This document shows, piece after piece, positions 1-6,300 of a stretch of DNA of 8,181 nt. The notes below the pieces were generated by a model, which was not told where the DNA came from, made no database searches, and saw only the letters and a program-made list of their open reading frames with translations. Source of the DNA: an uncultured Lachnospiraceae bacterium (GTDB taxonomy: Bacteria; Bacillota_A; Clostridia; Lachnospirales; Lachnospiraceae); the NCBI GenBank assembly GCA_947175285.1, contig CAMWMM010000203.1, forward strand, positions 1 to 8,181, read 5' to 3'. How positions within the stretch are numbered: the stretch's first letter is position 1; each line of letters opens with the position of its first letter. A program made the position numbers and the translations under genes.

Positions 1-2
1 AC

Positions 3-31
3 ATTATACACCTATTTGGCATGGCAAGCAA
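3..31 (-). promoter_or_regulatory. Possible promoter for a leftward gene beyond the window
   Basis: On the minus strand a perfect TATAAT (plus positions 3-8) is preceded, across a 17-nt spacer, by TTGCTT (26-31), which matches 3 of 6 bases of the sigma-A -35 consensus. It points left, out of the window, and lies downstream of the alpha-glucosidase stop. It would fit a separately transcribed next gene on the minus strand, but no coding sequence for it is visible. AT-rich DNA gives such matches by chance, so this is tentative. No convincing Rho-independent terminator was found between this site and the glucosidase stop. Confidence 0.35.
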
Positions 32-137
32 ACACTTTTACGGATATGTACGGAAGAACCTTTATTTTACACACCCTGTTATACATATTATCAGCTGTAA
101 TTTCCGAAACAAGTTATCTGTGGTACAATATCCTAGA

Positions 138-1811
138 TCAAACACAATCCAATACGAGCAGCTGATATCTCTGTAATCTGATGATATCGTCCTGCAATGT
201 GACATTCTCATAATTTGACAACAATACTTTTCTGATGGCTCCCAATGCTGGAAGAACTGTTTCTTCTGATTTTGCATTATTGATGATCATAACTCTTTGT
301 CCATTGAGGCTGCGCTCATATCCGATCACTCCTGGTTTCGATTCATATATTGGAGTAAAATCCCCATAGATAAATAATTCCTGATATTCTTCGGATTTTC
401 TGAGTGCTATCATCTTCTTGTAGAAGGAATAAAGAGAATCCGGGTCGTTTTTCTGGGAGGCATAATTTATCTGTCCATAATTCGGATTGACTGCGAACCA
501 TGGCTCGGATTTGGAGAATCCGGCATATGGATCGGCGTTCCACTGCATGGGTATCCGCGCATGTTCCCGGCATTCCAGGTTAATTTGTGCCAGGGATTCT
601 GTCTCTGACATTCCTTTTTTGAGATACTCGTTGTACAGGCTGAATGTAGTTGGATCTTTGAAATCTTCTATGCGCTCTTTTGGGTAGTCCATCATGCCAA
701 TCGCTTGTCCCTGATAGAGAAATACGATTCCCGGCATGAAGAAATTGATTCCTCCTACCATGGATTTGCTATAAAAATCAATATCTTCTTTTGGAATAAA
801 ACGTTCCACTGCGCGGGAAAGATCATGATTTTCCAGATAATTACATAGCATTCCGCTTCCTTTGATATTTTTTTGCTTTGCAAACAGGCAGTCACGCAAC
901 GCATTGATCATCTCCACAGGTGTGTCCTTCCATTTTGCAGAGTTGACATGAAACTCGGAATGGCAAAAATCAAAGATAGTTGAAAAATAACCATTTTCCC
1001 CGATAAAGTCCGTGAGCATTTCTGGTGGAAGACCCTCGTCTACCTCACCGATTGTCATGGCGTCATAGCGTTGAAATGTATTTTCTTTTAATTCTTTCAG
1101 AAAAACACCAATTCCATCGACATTGCTGAAATAAGGAAAACCGTTCACATATCCGTCTGCATCATCAGCGGGCAGATTCCGGTAGGAAAAATCCTTTTTT
1201 AAATGACTGATTGCATCGATACGAAATCCCCTGATTCCCATGTCAAGCCATCTGTTTACCATATCATAGATATTTTTCCGCAAAGCGGGATTTTCCCAAT
1301 TCAGGTCTGGCTGCCATTTGGTGAAAAGATGCAGGTAGTAAAGGTTGGTATTGCCGATTGGTTCCCATGCGCTTCCGCCGAAGATAGAGCGCCAGTTGTT
1401 GGGCTCCTGACCGTTCTGTCCTTCCCGGATGATATAATATTTTCCGTATTCCCCATAGGGATCCTTCAAAGCTTTCTGGAACCAGGGATGTTCGACGGAA
1501 GTATGGTTTACGACCAGATCCATGAGGATTTTGATTCCGCGTTTGTCCGCTTCCTGAATCAGTTCCTGGAGGTCGCTTTTGCTTCCAAACATGGGATCGA
1601 TATCCTCGTAATCAGAAATATCATATCCATGATCCTTCATTGGCGATTTGTTGATAGGGCAGATCCAGATGACGTTGATTCCCAAGTCGGCTAAATCATC
1701 CAGATGTGCAGTGATACCTTTTAGATCCCCAATACCGTTTCCATCTGTGTCCTGGAAGCTCTTGGGATAAATTTGGTATCCGATCGTATTGTGCCACCAT
1801 TTCTTTAACAT
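138..1811 (-). CDS. GH13 alpha-glucosidase, oligo-1,6-glucosidase type (subfamily 31-like)
   Basis: This 557-residue protein is a cytoplasmic retaining exo-alpha-glucosidase expected to release glucose from short alpha-glucosides such as isomaltose, isomaltulose, maltose or panose. It has no signal peptide and the full family length. The (beta/alpha)8 barrel starts at about residue 8 (IGYQIYPKSF) with the calcium-loop motif DTDGNGIGD at 21-29. The conserved GH13 regions are intact: DLVVNHT near 98-104, QPDLN at 167-171, GFRID with nucleophile D199, TIGEV with acid/base E256, and ENHD with transition-state-stabilising D330. The B domain is about 104-170 and a C-terminal beta domain follows about 480. 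QPDLN is typical of the oligo-1,6-glucosidase group, while the residue after the nucleophile is A200 rather than the valine common in strict alpha-1,6 enzymes, so linkage preference is open. The start is supported by AAAGGA 8 nt upstream of the ATG. It is the second gene after the DUF1349 gene (67-nt gap, no evident terminator). Trehalose-6-phosphate hydrolase or dextran glucosidase are less likely alternatives. Confidence 0.93.
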   Translation of the reverse strand: MLKKWWHNTIGYQIYPKSFQDTDGNGIGDLKGITAHLDDLADLGINVIWICPINKSPMKDHGYDISDYEDIDPMFGSKSDLQELIQEADKRGIKILMDLVVNHTSVEHPWFQKALKDPYGEYGKYYIIREGQNGQEPNNWRSIFGGSAWEPIGNTNLYYLHLFTKWQPDLNWENPALRKNIYDMVNRWLDMGIRGFRIDAISHLKKDFSYRNLPADDADGYVNGFPYFSNVDGIGVFLKELKENTFQRYDAMTIGEVDEGLPPEMLTDFIGENGYFSTIFDFCHSEFHVNSAKWKDTPVEMINALRDCLFAKQKNIKGSGMLCNYLENHDLSRAVERFIPKEDIDFYSKSMVGGINFFMPGIVFLYQGQAIGMMDYPKERIEDFKDPTTFSLYNEYLKKGMSETESLAQINLECREHARIPMQWNADPYAGFSKSEPWFAVNPNYGQINYASQKNDPDSLYSFYKKMIALRKSEEYQELFIYGDFTPIYESKPGVIGYERSLNGQRVMIINNAKSEETVLPALGAIRKVLLSNYENVTLQDDIIRLQRYQLLVLDCV

Positions 1812-1878
1812 ATTATGAGTTCCTTTCTTTGTGTTGTTCTTTGGGCTGCCTTTCCTGTGCCGGAAGAGTCAGAAATAA

Positions 1879-2478
1879 TTAATCCGGCTGCTGCCCGTCA
1901 TGCGCTTTCCACTGGCAATCCATCACCTGCATATTTGAGAATACCGCCTTAAAAGAAGATTCTTCGGGTGAACAGGCATAGATGCCAAACTGTATTTTGC
2001 CGTCTCCTCTGTGCATATGGCAGATACGCATTTGATGAAATGTTATCCCGTCTGATGAACATTCGATACAGTAATCATCTTCCCGTCGGCTGAAACGATA
2101 CCACATTGATTTTACGGAAGCGTCGATAACGGTAGTTGCCCAGTCTGAATAACCATTATTTGTTACCACACTTCCCAGATGCTGGTATTGATCATTTTCA
2201 TATTCCACAGAGCCTTTCAGCCAGTTTTCGCTGTCCAAATACATTACAATGCCGCATTGGTCAAACCTGTGGTGACTTTCATCAAATTCTGTCCTGACCA
2301 CAAAACTGAAATATTTTTCTTCCGTTTCCATTTGCAGGACGGGTGCATTGTCGTTCTGAAAATGGTAATATGTCCTCTGCCACAGATCTGTATGCGGTTT
2401 GGTGATTATTTCAATTCGGTCATTCTCTATTTTGTATTCCTGCGGTTCCCTTGTCCATTTAAAATTCTTTAAGTCCAT
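1879..2478 (-). CDS. DUF1349 family protein (concanavalin-like fold)
   Basis: This 199-residue soluble protein has no signal peptide or membrane segment. The family hallmarks run through the whole length: NFKW near residue 5, a TDLWQRTYYHF block at 30-40, YFSFVVRTEF at 56-65, DQCGIVMYLDSENWLKG at 73-89, and a NNGYSDW motif at 107-113. This matches DUF1349, whose yeast relative REE1 has been linked to enolase regulation. Members have a beta-sandwich, lectin/glucanase-like fold, and no biochemical activity is generally established. In Firmicutes they often sit in carbohydrate-use clusters, as here, directly upstream of an alpha-glucosidase. A role in binding or processing a sugar or glycoside is inference. 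The frame stays open for 16 more codons to an ATG at 2526, but the chosen ATG at 2478 has a near-perfect ribosome binding site 9 nt upstream and the family homology begins right there. Confidence 0.85.
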   Translation of the reverse strand: MDLKNFKWTREPQEYKIENDRIEIITKPHTDLWQRTYYHFQNDNAPVLQMETEEKYFSFVVRTEFDESHHRFDQCGIVMYLDSENWLKGSVEYENDQYQHLGSVVTNNGYSDWATTVIDASVKSMWYRFSRREDDYCIECSSDGITFHQMRICHMHRGDGKIQFGIYACSPEESSFKAVFSNMQVMDCQWKAHDGQQPD

Positions 2479-2484
2479 AAATGA

Positions 2485-2493
2485 CTCCCTCCT
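2485..2493 (-). promoter_or_regulatory. Ribosome binding site that fixes the DUF1349 start
   Basis: On the minus strand AGGAGGGAG lies 6 to 9 nt before the ATG at 2478 (the AGGAGG core at 2488-2493 leaves a 9-nt spacer). It falls inside the longer open frame that begins at 2526, and that upstream ATG has no comparable site. This makes 2478 the better start. Confidence 0.85.
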
Positions 2494-2559
2494 ATTATGT
2501 AAGACAAATCTTTTTGGTCCGTTCAATATTTTCCACAGAATTTTCTTTCTATGAACGTT

Positions 2560-2578
2560 AATGTTATTTTATAACATT
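2560..2578. promoter_or_regulatory. Perfect palindrome, candidate operator
   Basis: The sequence AATGTTAT-TTT-ATAACATT is an inverted repeat with two perfect 8-bp arms and a 3-bp centre. It covers the likely -10 box of the DUF1349 promoter, where a bound repressor would block RNA polymerase. It is too AT-rich for a stable RNA hairpin and has no GC-rich stem, so a protein-binding operator is more likely than a terminator. The cognate regulator is unknown. An AraC-type activator such as the one encoded next door would more usually bind direct repeats upstream of the -35. Confidence 0.45.
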
Positions 2579-2594
2579 TGCTGGAAAAACACAA
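2566..2594 (-). promoter_or_regulatory. Probable sigma-A promoter of the DUF1349-glucosidase unit
   Basis: On the minus strand TTGTGT (plus 2589-2594) and TAAAAT (plus 2566-2571) are separated by exactly 17 nt. The -10 matches 5 of 6 consensus bases and the -35 matches 3 of 6, the weak -35 expected of an activated promoter. Transcription would begin near 2559, giving a leader of about 80 nt. The -10 box sits inside a perfect 19-bp palindrome, which suggests control by a DNA-binding protein. A shorter imperfect palindrome centred on CG (2551-2562) lies at the predicted start point. Motif-based, not proven. Confidence 0.45.
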
Positions 2595-2743
2595 GAACAT
2601 ATAAGGCGGAGGGGGAGTCCGAACCGGGAGTGGCGGCTTACGGACTGGACTCCTGTCCTAAGAAAGATCGCATTGCAAAGATTGTTTCAAAAAACAACCA
2701 GGCCGTGATCCGGCAAAGGTATAAGGTTTTTTGATGTGTACAT

Positions 2744-2789
2744 GGAAAAGGATGGAAGACAGTGCTGTCTGTATTTTGGCAGCACCGTC
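2744..2789 (-). terminator. Probable terminator after the response regulator gene
   Basis: In the minus-strand transcript GACGGUGCUG (plus 2780-2789) can pair with CAGCACUGUC (plus 2758-2767) as a continuous 10-bp stem including one G-U pair, with a 12-nt loop. In plus-strand RNA the G-U pair becomes an A-C mismatch, so the structure favours the minus-strand direction. It begins 19 nt after the regulator's stop codon and is followed by a U-rich but interrupted tail (plus 2744-2757). The tail is weak for a classical intrinsic terminator, so read-through into the DUF1349 gene is possible. Confidence 0.5.
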
Positions 2790-2808
2790 CGTCTTTAAGG
2801 TTGGTTAT

Positions 2809-4383
2809 TCAGTTTCTGATTTGGTTTCTATATTCAATTGGCGTCATACCAATCATTTTCTTAAAAATGCGTGTAAAATAAGAATAATTTCCATACCCCA
2901 CATTATCGGCAACCGTATTGACTGGCAGATCGGTATTTACCAGCAGGTCCTTCGCAACTTCAATCCGTTTTTGTATCAGATAATTTTTAAAAGAAATCCC
3001 GAGTTCCTTTTTAAACAGCTTGGAAGCATAGTCGGGGTCCAGGTAAAATATGTCCGTCAGGACACTGCTTCTAATATCCTCAGAATAATGCTGGTCTATA
3101 TAATCCTGTATAGATTTTGCGATGGATTTATCCGATTTCTGTTCTGCCAGATAATTTTCGGTAAGACGGATAATATACTGAAGATACATATTCATGTCAT
3201 AAATGGAATTCCTAGCATTCCTGGAAAGAATGTGATAAGTATCATCATGAAAGAGTTTATTGGCAAGAATTCCCTTTGTCAGTAAAAATGCATATAATAT
3301 CTGTGAGACATCAATCTGAAAGCTATTCAGTGATACAGCATGTAAGCTGTTGGTGCTGGATAAGCGTTTCAGATACCGGCTGCAATAATCCAAAAAAGCA
3401 GCATATTGCAGATTTTTTAAGTAAAGTTCAAGCGTTTCGATATCACAGGAGGGATACTCGGCAAATGATGGCTGATACTCAGAGAGCAGCTGGACATGTT
3501 CTGTACAATCCAGAACGTTTGCGGCCATTGCGCGAAGTTCCTTTAAATGAATCCGAAAGGATCCGATGGGTGAAGGAATCCCGATAAAAGCATTCAGACT
3601 GCATGACATTTCTGTAGAAACAGTGTAGGTAAAGCGTTCGCAATTCATTGTCAGAAGTGGTGGAATTTCTTTATTCTCCAGTTTAAAAATTGCAAGATAT
3701 CGGGCGGAAGCAGCATTATACTCTAAAAAGACATTGGAAGGAGTAAGCTGCTCGATAAAAACTGTTTTGAAGGTAGATCTCATATAGCCAATTTGATGGC
3801 CGTGGTCTGCAAACGGACTGTCCAGCAGGTTTTCAGGTGTCAGATGGTATGGAAACAGGTCAAATATAACAGGAACAAAGTAATCTGTTTCGCTATATGG
3901 CAATTGCGCATTAGTAAAATACTGGAACAATACATCGTTCTGGTCGGAAATCTCCTCATGAAGAAAAGAATGCCAGAAGATTTCACAGTTTTTAGCCAGT
4001 TGGTTATTTTGCCTGGTAAGTTGAAGTGTGGCATCTTTGATGATTGATGTCAGCTTACCAGATTCAATCGGCTTTAAAAAGTAATGAAAAGTTTTAAGGC
4101 TGAGTGCTTTCTGGGCATAGTCAAAATCTGCATAGTTTGTTAATAAAATAACAGGCATATCGTTATGATTCTGGCGGATCCATGTTAGAAGCTCCAAACC
4201 ATTGCCATTTGGCATATCAATGTCGCTCAACAATAAGTCTACATGATTGTGGGATAAGATCTCCTTTGCGTCCGTAATGTTATATGCAGTCAGAACTTTA
4301 TCAAATCCTAGTGCTGCCCAGTCGATATTTTTCATAAGTGAGGCAATGACAAAACGGTCATCATCTATAAGCAGTATTTTCAT
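2809..4383 (-). CDS. YesN-type response regulator, receiver plus AraC DNA-binding domain
   Basis: This 524-residue cytoplasmic transcription factor is the partner of the kinase encoded just upstream. The receiver domain spans residues 1-120: acidic cluster DDD at 7-9, phosphoacceptor D54 (in LLSDIDMPNGNG), T82 at the switch position, and K104 in the LKP motif. A central region of about 120-410 has no clear catalytic motif and matches the long linker usual for YesN-type regulators, probably coiled coil and dimerisation. The C-terminal AraC/XylS domain (about 420-524) has two helix-turn-helix units, ending in the family signature VADNVGYGNYSYFTRIFKKMIGMTPIEYR at 491-519 (key residues G496, Y497, F503, F507, P515, Y518). 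The start ATG follows GGAGGT by about 6 nt. That site lies in the last codons of the kinase gene, whose stop is only 2 nt away, so the two are co-transcribed and probably translationally coupled. The likely role is activation of sugar-use genes, by family precedent. Target genes are inferred only. Confidence 0.93.
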   Translation of the reverse strand: MKILLIDDDRFVIASLMKNIDWAALGFDKVLTAYNITDAKEILSHNHVDLLLSDIDMPNGNGLELLTWIRQNHNDMPVILLTNYADFDYAQKALSLKTFHYFLKPIESGKLTSIIKDATLQLTRQNNQLAKNCEIFWHSFLHEEISDQNDVLFQYFTNAQLPYSETDYFVPVIFDLFPYHLTPENLLDSPFADHGHQIGYMRSTFKTVFIEQLTPSNVFLEYNAASARYLAIFKLENKEIPPLLTMNCERFTYTVSTEMSCSLNAFIGIPSPIGSFRIHLKELRAMAANVLDCTEHVQLLSEYQPSFAEYPSCDIETLELYLKNLQYAAFLDYCSRYLKRLSSTNSLHAVSLNSFQIDVSQILYAFLLTKGILANKLFHDDTYHILSRNARNSIYDMNMYLQYIIRLTENYLAEQKSDKSIAKSIQDYIDQHYSEDIRSSVLTDIFYLDPDYASKLFKKELGISFKNYLIQKRIEVAKDLLVNTDLPVNTVADNVGYGNYSYFTRIFKKMIGMTPIEYRNQIRN

Positions 4384-4385
4384 TT

Positions 4386-6086
4386 TTATACCTCCGAAAC
4401 CTGATAAGGTATTGTTAATTGTATATGTGCGCCTCCCTGCTTTTCATTGAAAAAGCGAATTTTATGATTTTCTCCATAGAGCAGATTTAAGCGCCGTATA
4501 CTGTTTGGAATACCTACATGAGTCCTGTTTTCTAAATTGATTGCTTTTTTCAGAAGACCGTCAAGAACATCCTGGGGAAATCCTTGTCCGGAGTCGGCAA
4601 TATCAATTTTTAAATAGGGATTGTCCTCTAAAAATTCTTTTGTAACTAAAATCTGTATCTGCAGCGTGTCATTGGCAGATGGATTGTATTTTATTGTGTT
4701 TTCCACAAAGGTGATCAGAAGCAGTGGCGGGATCAGGGCATTTTTATGTTCACTGTCAATGCTGCACCTGTATGTGACAAATGATCCCAACCGCAGCTGC
4801 TGTATATCAAGGTATGACTGAATATGTGCCAACTCATATTCAAGCCGTACAAAATCCTTATCTGCCTGAAATAAATACCGAAGATAACGTGAAGTAAAAA
4901 GTACCATGGATTCAATGTTCTGATAATCTTCAAGCTGTGCCATACTGCCAATCGTAGTCAGACAGTTCAGATAAAAGTGTGGTCTGATCTGGTGCTGCAA
5001 AAAGGTGATCTGGAAACGTTTCTTTTCCAATTCGTTCTCATATACATTGATCTTCAATTTTTTTATCTGGCAAATCAAATTCTTAAATTGTGTGTTTGTC
5101 TGTTCCAGCTCCCGTACCTGGCTGCTTTGAAGGTCAAGAAGGTCATTTTCCCCATTTAGCTTTTCCAAATTGGCAGAAAAGGCGGCGATTGGTTTAATTA
5201 CTTTCTGATACATATTAACGATAAAAGCTGAGAGAATGATACATACACAGGTGGAGGTCACAATCACAAATAACTGGAAGAGAAAAAGATGTCCATAATT
5301 GTGAAAGTTATCCGAATAAAGCAAAATATTGTAAGGCAGGTCATAATCACTGCCATGAAAGATGTGTAATGAATAAAAAAGACCGGAATCTGCATTATTT
5401 TCAAGAACAGGATCAGAGAGCAGGGTATTCCCGTCCAAATCGGATATAAGGTAATATCCTTGTTTTCCTAATTCCAGGTCAGAAAGCGCAGCAAACTGGT
5501 CAGTCATTTTTGTAAAGGCACAAAATGTCCTGTTATTGTAAGTCAGAATATTATACATATAAACAATACCATCCAATTCTGTAAATCTCCATGAAAATGA
5601 TGGCCTTTTTTCGGTAGTTGCATAATCAATGACAAAAGACTTGACTTTTAAATAATCATAATAGGGCAATGTCATTTGTGAGGCGTTAAAAAACAAATCT
5701 TGTTCGGCAAGATATACAAAATAGTGATATTCATATCCGGTTGCATACTGTTGGTTTACCCCCCGTATCCGGAGTGCTTCCATGGCCAGCGACTGTTCAT
5801 AATCGTTGTCCGTCCCTTCAATCTCCTCAAGGAGAAGCTCCTTCAATATTGTCCACTGTATAAAATGCTGTATCGCGTTCAGGTTTGTAGAGTTTTCCTG
5901 CAGGAAAAGCTCAACAGAATTCTGAATGGCTTCAAAATTTTGCCTTTGTATATTGATAATGCAGATTGCACTGATCAGGACATTGATTCCGATAATAAAA
6001 AGAGCAAGAAAGATCAGGAATTTAACATTTTCAACTAAGGAATATGAAGACTGCTGGTTCTTTTTTGTCCGTATCTTAATAGCCAT
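4386..6086 (-). CDS. YesM-type sensor histidine kinase
   Basis: This 566-residue membrane kinase phosphorylates the adjacent response regulator. A positively charged N-terminus (KIRTKK) precedes membrane segment 1 (about 22-46). An extracytoplasmic sensor of about 220 residues follows; its GYYLISDLDGNTLLSDP stretch (210-226) is Cache-like. Membrane segment 2 is about 266-291, then a HAMP-like linker and coiled coil (about 292-358). The His_kinase (PF06580) motif is LQHQIRPHFYLNCL at 363-376 with predicted phospho-histidine H370. It differs from the usual QINPHFLYNTL but keeps the P-H-F core. The ATPase domain has the N box FVENTIKYN (460-468), the G1 box DSGQGFP (498-504) and GIPNSIRRLNLLYG (525-538). 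All catalytic parts appear present. The ATG at 6086 is backed by AAAAGGAGA 8 nt upstream. It is first in a two-gene operon and divergent from the chemoreceptor gene. The ligand is unknown; family members usually respond to oligosaccharides or related extracellular cues. Confidence 0.93.
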   Translation of the reverse strand: MAIKIRTKKNQQSSYSLVENVKFLIFLALFIIGINVLISAICIINIQRQNFEAIQNSVELFLQENSTNLNAIQHFIQWTILKELLLEEIEGTDNDYEQSLAMEALRIRGVNQQYATGYEYHYFVYLAEQDLFFNASQMTLPYYDYLKVKSFVIDYATTEKRPSFSWRFTELDGIVYMYNILTYNNRTFCAFTKMTDQFAALSDLELGKQGYYLISDLDGNTLLSDPVLENNADSGLFYSLHIFHGSDYDLPYNILLYSDNFHNYGHLFLFQLFVIVTSTCVCIILSAFIVNMYQKVIKPIAAFSANLEKLNGENDLLDLQSSQVRELEQTNTQFKNLICQIKKLKINVYENELEKKRFQITFLQHQIRPHFYLNCLTTIGSMAQLEDYQNIESMVLFTSRYLRYLFQADKDFVRLEYELAHIQSYLDIQQLRLGSFVTYRCSIDSEHKNALIPPLLLITFVENTIKYNPSANDTLQIQILVTKEFLEDNPYLKIDIADSGQGFPQDVLDGLLKKAINLENRTHVGIPNSIRRLNLLYGENHKIRFFNEKQGGAHIQLTIPYQVSEV

Positions 6087-6128
6087 AAAGAAAATCTCCT
6101 TTTAAGTTAAGTGTTTCATTAGTTTGTT

Positions 6129-6149
6129 ATTTTAACCCATCATTTTAAC
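6129..6149. repeat. Short direct repeat in the kinase leader region
   Basis: ATTTTAAC occurs at 6129-6136 and again at 6142-6149, a 13-bp period (minus strand GTTAAAAT). It lies between the predicted kinase promoter start point and the kinase ATG. It might be a binding site, for example for autoregulation, but short AT-rich repeats arise easily by chance. Confidence 0.3.
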
Positions 6150-6164
6150 TTATTTTTATGATTC

Positions 6165-6193
6165 ATTATAAGGCAGGAAAGACCGGATTGCTA
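6165..6193 (-). promoter_or_regulatory. Probable promoter of the kinase-regulator operon
   Basis: On the minus strand a perfect TATAAT (plus 6165-6170) follows TAGCAA (plus 6188-6193) at 17 nt. The -35 box matches only 3 of 6 consensus bases. Transcription would begin near 6158, giving a leader of about 70 nt before the kinase ATG at 6086. It is the best -10 box in the divergent intergenic region 6087-6300. Confidence 0.5.
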
Positions 6194-6197
6194 GTGA

Positions 6198-6226
6198 TGA
6201 AAAGAAAAAGCACGGATTTGTATGAT
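6198..6226 (+). promoter_or_regulatory. Weak candidate promoter for the chemoreceptor gene
   Basis: TGAAAA (6198-6203) and TATGAT (6221-6226) are 17 nt apart. The -10 matches 5 of 6 consensus bases and the -35 3 of 6. The -10 overlaps the repeated 37-nt element at 6212-6248, which would let a factor bound there affect transcription. No convincing sigma-28 (motility type) promoter was found in this gap, so which promoter drives the chemoreceptor remains uncertain. Confidence 0.25.
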
Positions 6227-6248
6227 TAGAAAGACGGAATAGTGCTAT
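6212..6248 (+). repeat. Repeated 37-nt element, copy 1 (upstream of the chemoreceptor)
   Basis: The element starts with ACGGATTTGT (6212-6221), has a 12-nt middle, and ends with ACGGAATAGTGCTAT (6234-6248). A second copy of identical length lies at 8031-8067. The outer blocks match 22 of 25 bases while the 12-nt middle matches only 3, a pattern typical of a protein-binding site with a free spacer. Within the copy the CGGA cores at 6213 and 6235 are 22 bp apart, two helical turns. It ends 52 nt before the chemoreceptor ATG. Confidence 0.6.
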
Positions 6249-6300
6249 CGAATCAGAGTTGCAGAACATAAGATGAAATGAGAAAACAGGAGGTGCACAG

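Larger units (their letters stand above)
2561..2798 (+). pseudogene. Possible frameshifted remnant of a small plus-strand gene
   Basis: An open frame runs from an ATG at 2561 to a TGA at 2732-2734 (57 codons). Its second half looks protein-like, for example AAYGLDSCPKKDRIAKIV followed by AVIRQRYKVF. It stops right after a run of six T (2727-2732). In the next frame the reading continues as DVYMEKDGRQCCLYFGSTVRL to a TAA at 2796-2798. Removing one T would fuse the two into one frame of about 78 codons. The 2601-2660 stretch is about 63% GC (38 of 60 bases), clearly richer than its surroundings. There is no good ribosome binding site before 2561 and the family is not recognised. It overlaps the DUF1349 promoter and the regulator's terminator, so it is at best a fossil and may be chance. 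It accounts for most of the gene-free stretch 2479-2808. Confidence 0.22.

Noticed and set aside
1..165. Plus-strand frame open from the window edge to a TGA at 163-165 (54 codons), overlapping the end of the glucosidase gene
   Set aside because: It has no start in view, no recognisable motif, overlaps a confident gene on the other strand, and a frame of this length is expected by chance in one of six frames. A better-supported minus-strand promoter occupies its left end.
1203..1694. 163-codon plus-strand open frame inside the glucosidase gene
   Set aside because: It is antisense to a gene with all GH13 motifs, has no ribosome binding site and shows no protein family features. It is a shadow frame.
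138..1811. Assignment of the glucosidase as trehalose-6-phosphate hydrolase
   Set aside because: These enzymes share the overall fold and QPDLN, but usually lie next to a trehalose PTS transporter and TreR regulator, neither of which is here.
1812..1878. Possible hairpin or separate promoter between the DUF1349 and glucosidase genes
   Set aside because: Only a 4-5 bp weak stem and no paired -35/-10 boxes were found, so co-transcription is the simpler reading.
2479..2526. N-terminal extension of DUF1349 from an ATG at 2526
   Set aside because: The ATG at 2478 has a near-perfect ribosome binding site, the family homology begins there, and the extension would cover that site.
2614..2653. Inverted repeat GGAGTCC (2614-2620) / GGACTCC (2647-2653) as a terminator or riboswitch stem
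   Set aside because: The arms are 26 nt apart, no T-run follows on either side, and no known riboswitch core was recognised.
2731..3285. 184-codon plus-strand open frame antisense to the response regulator's DNA-binding domain
   Set aside because: The opposite strand encodes a clear AraC domain. The antisense translation has no recognisable domain and no ribosome binding site.
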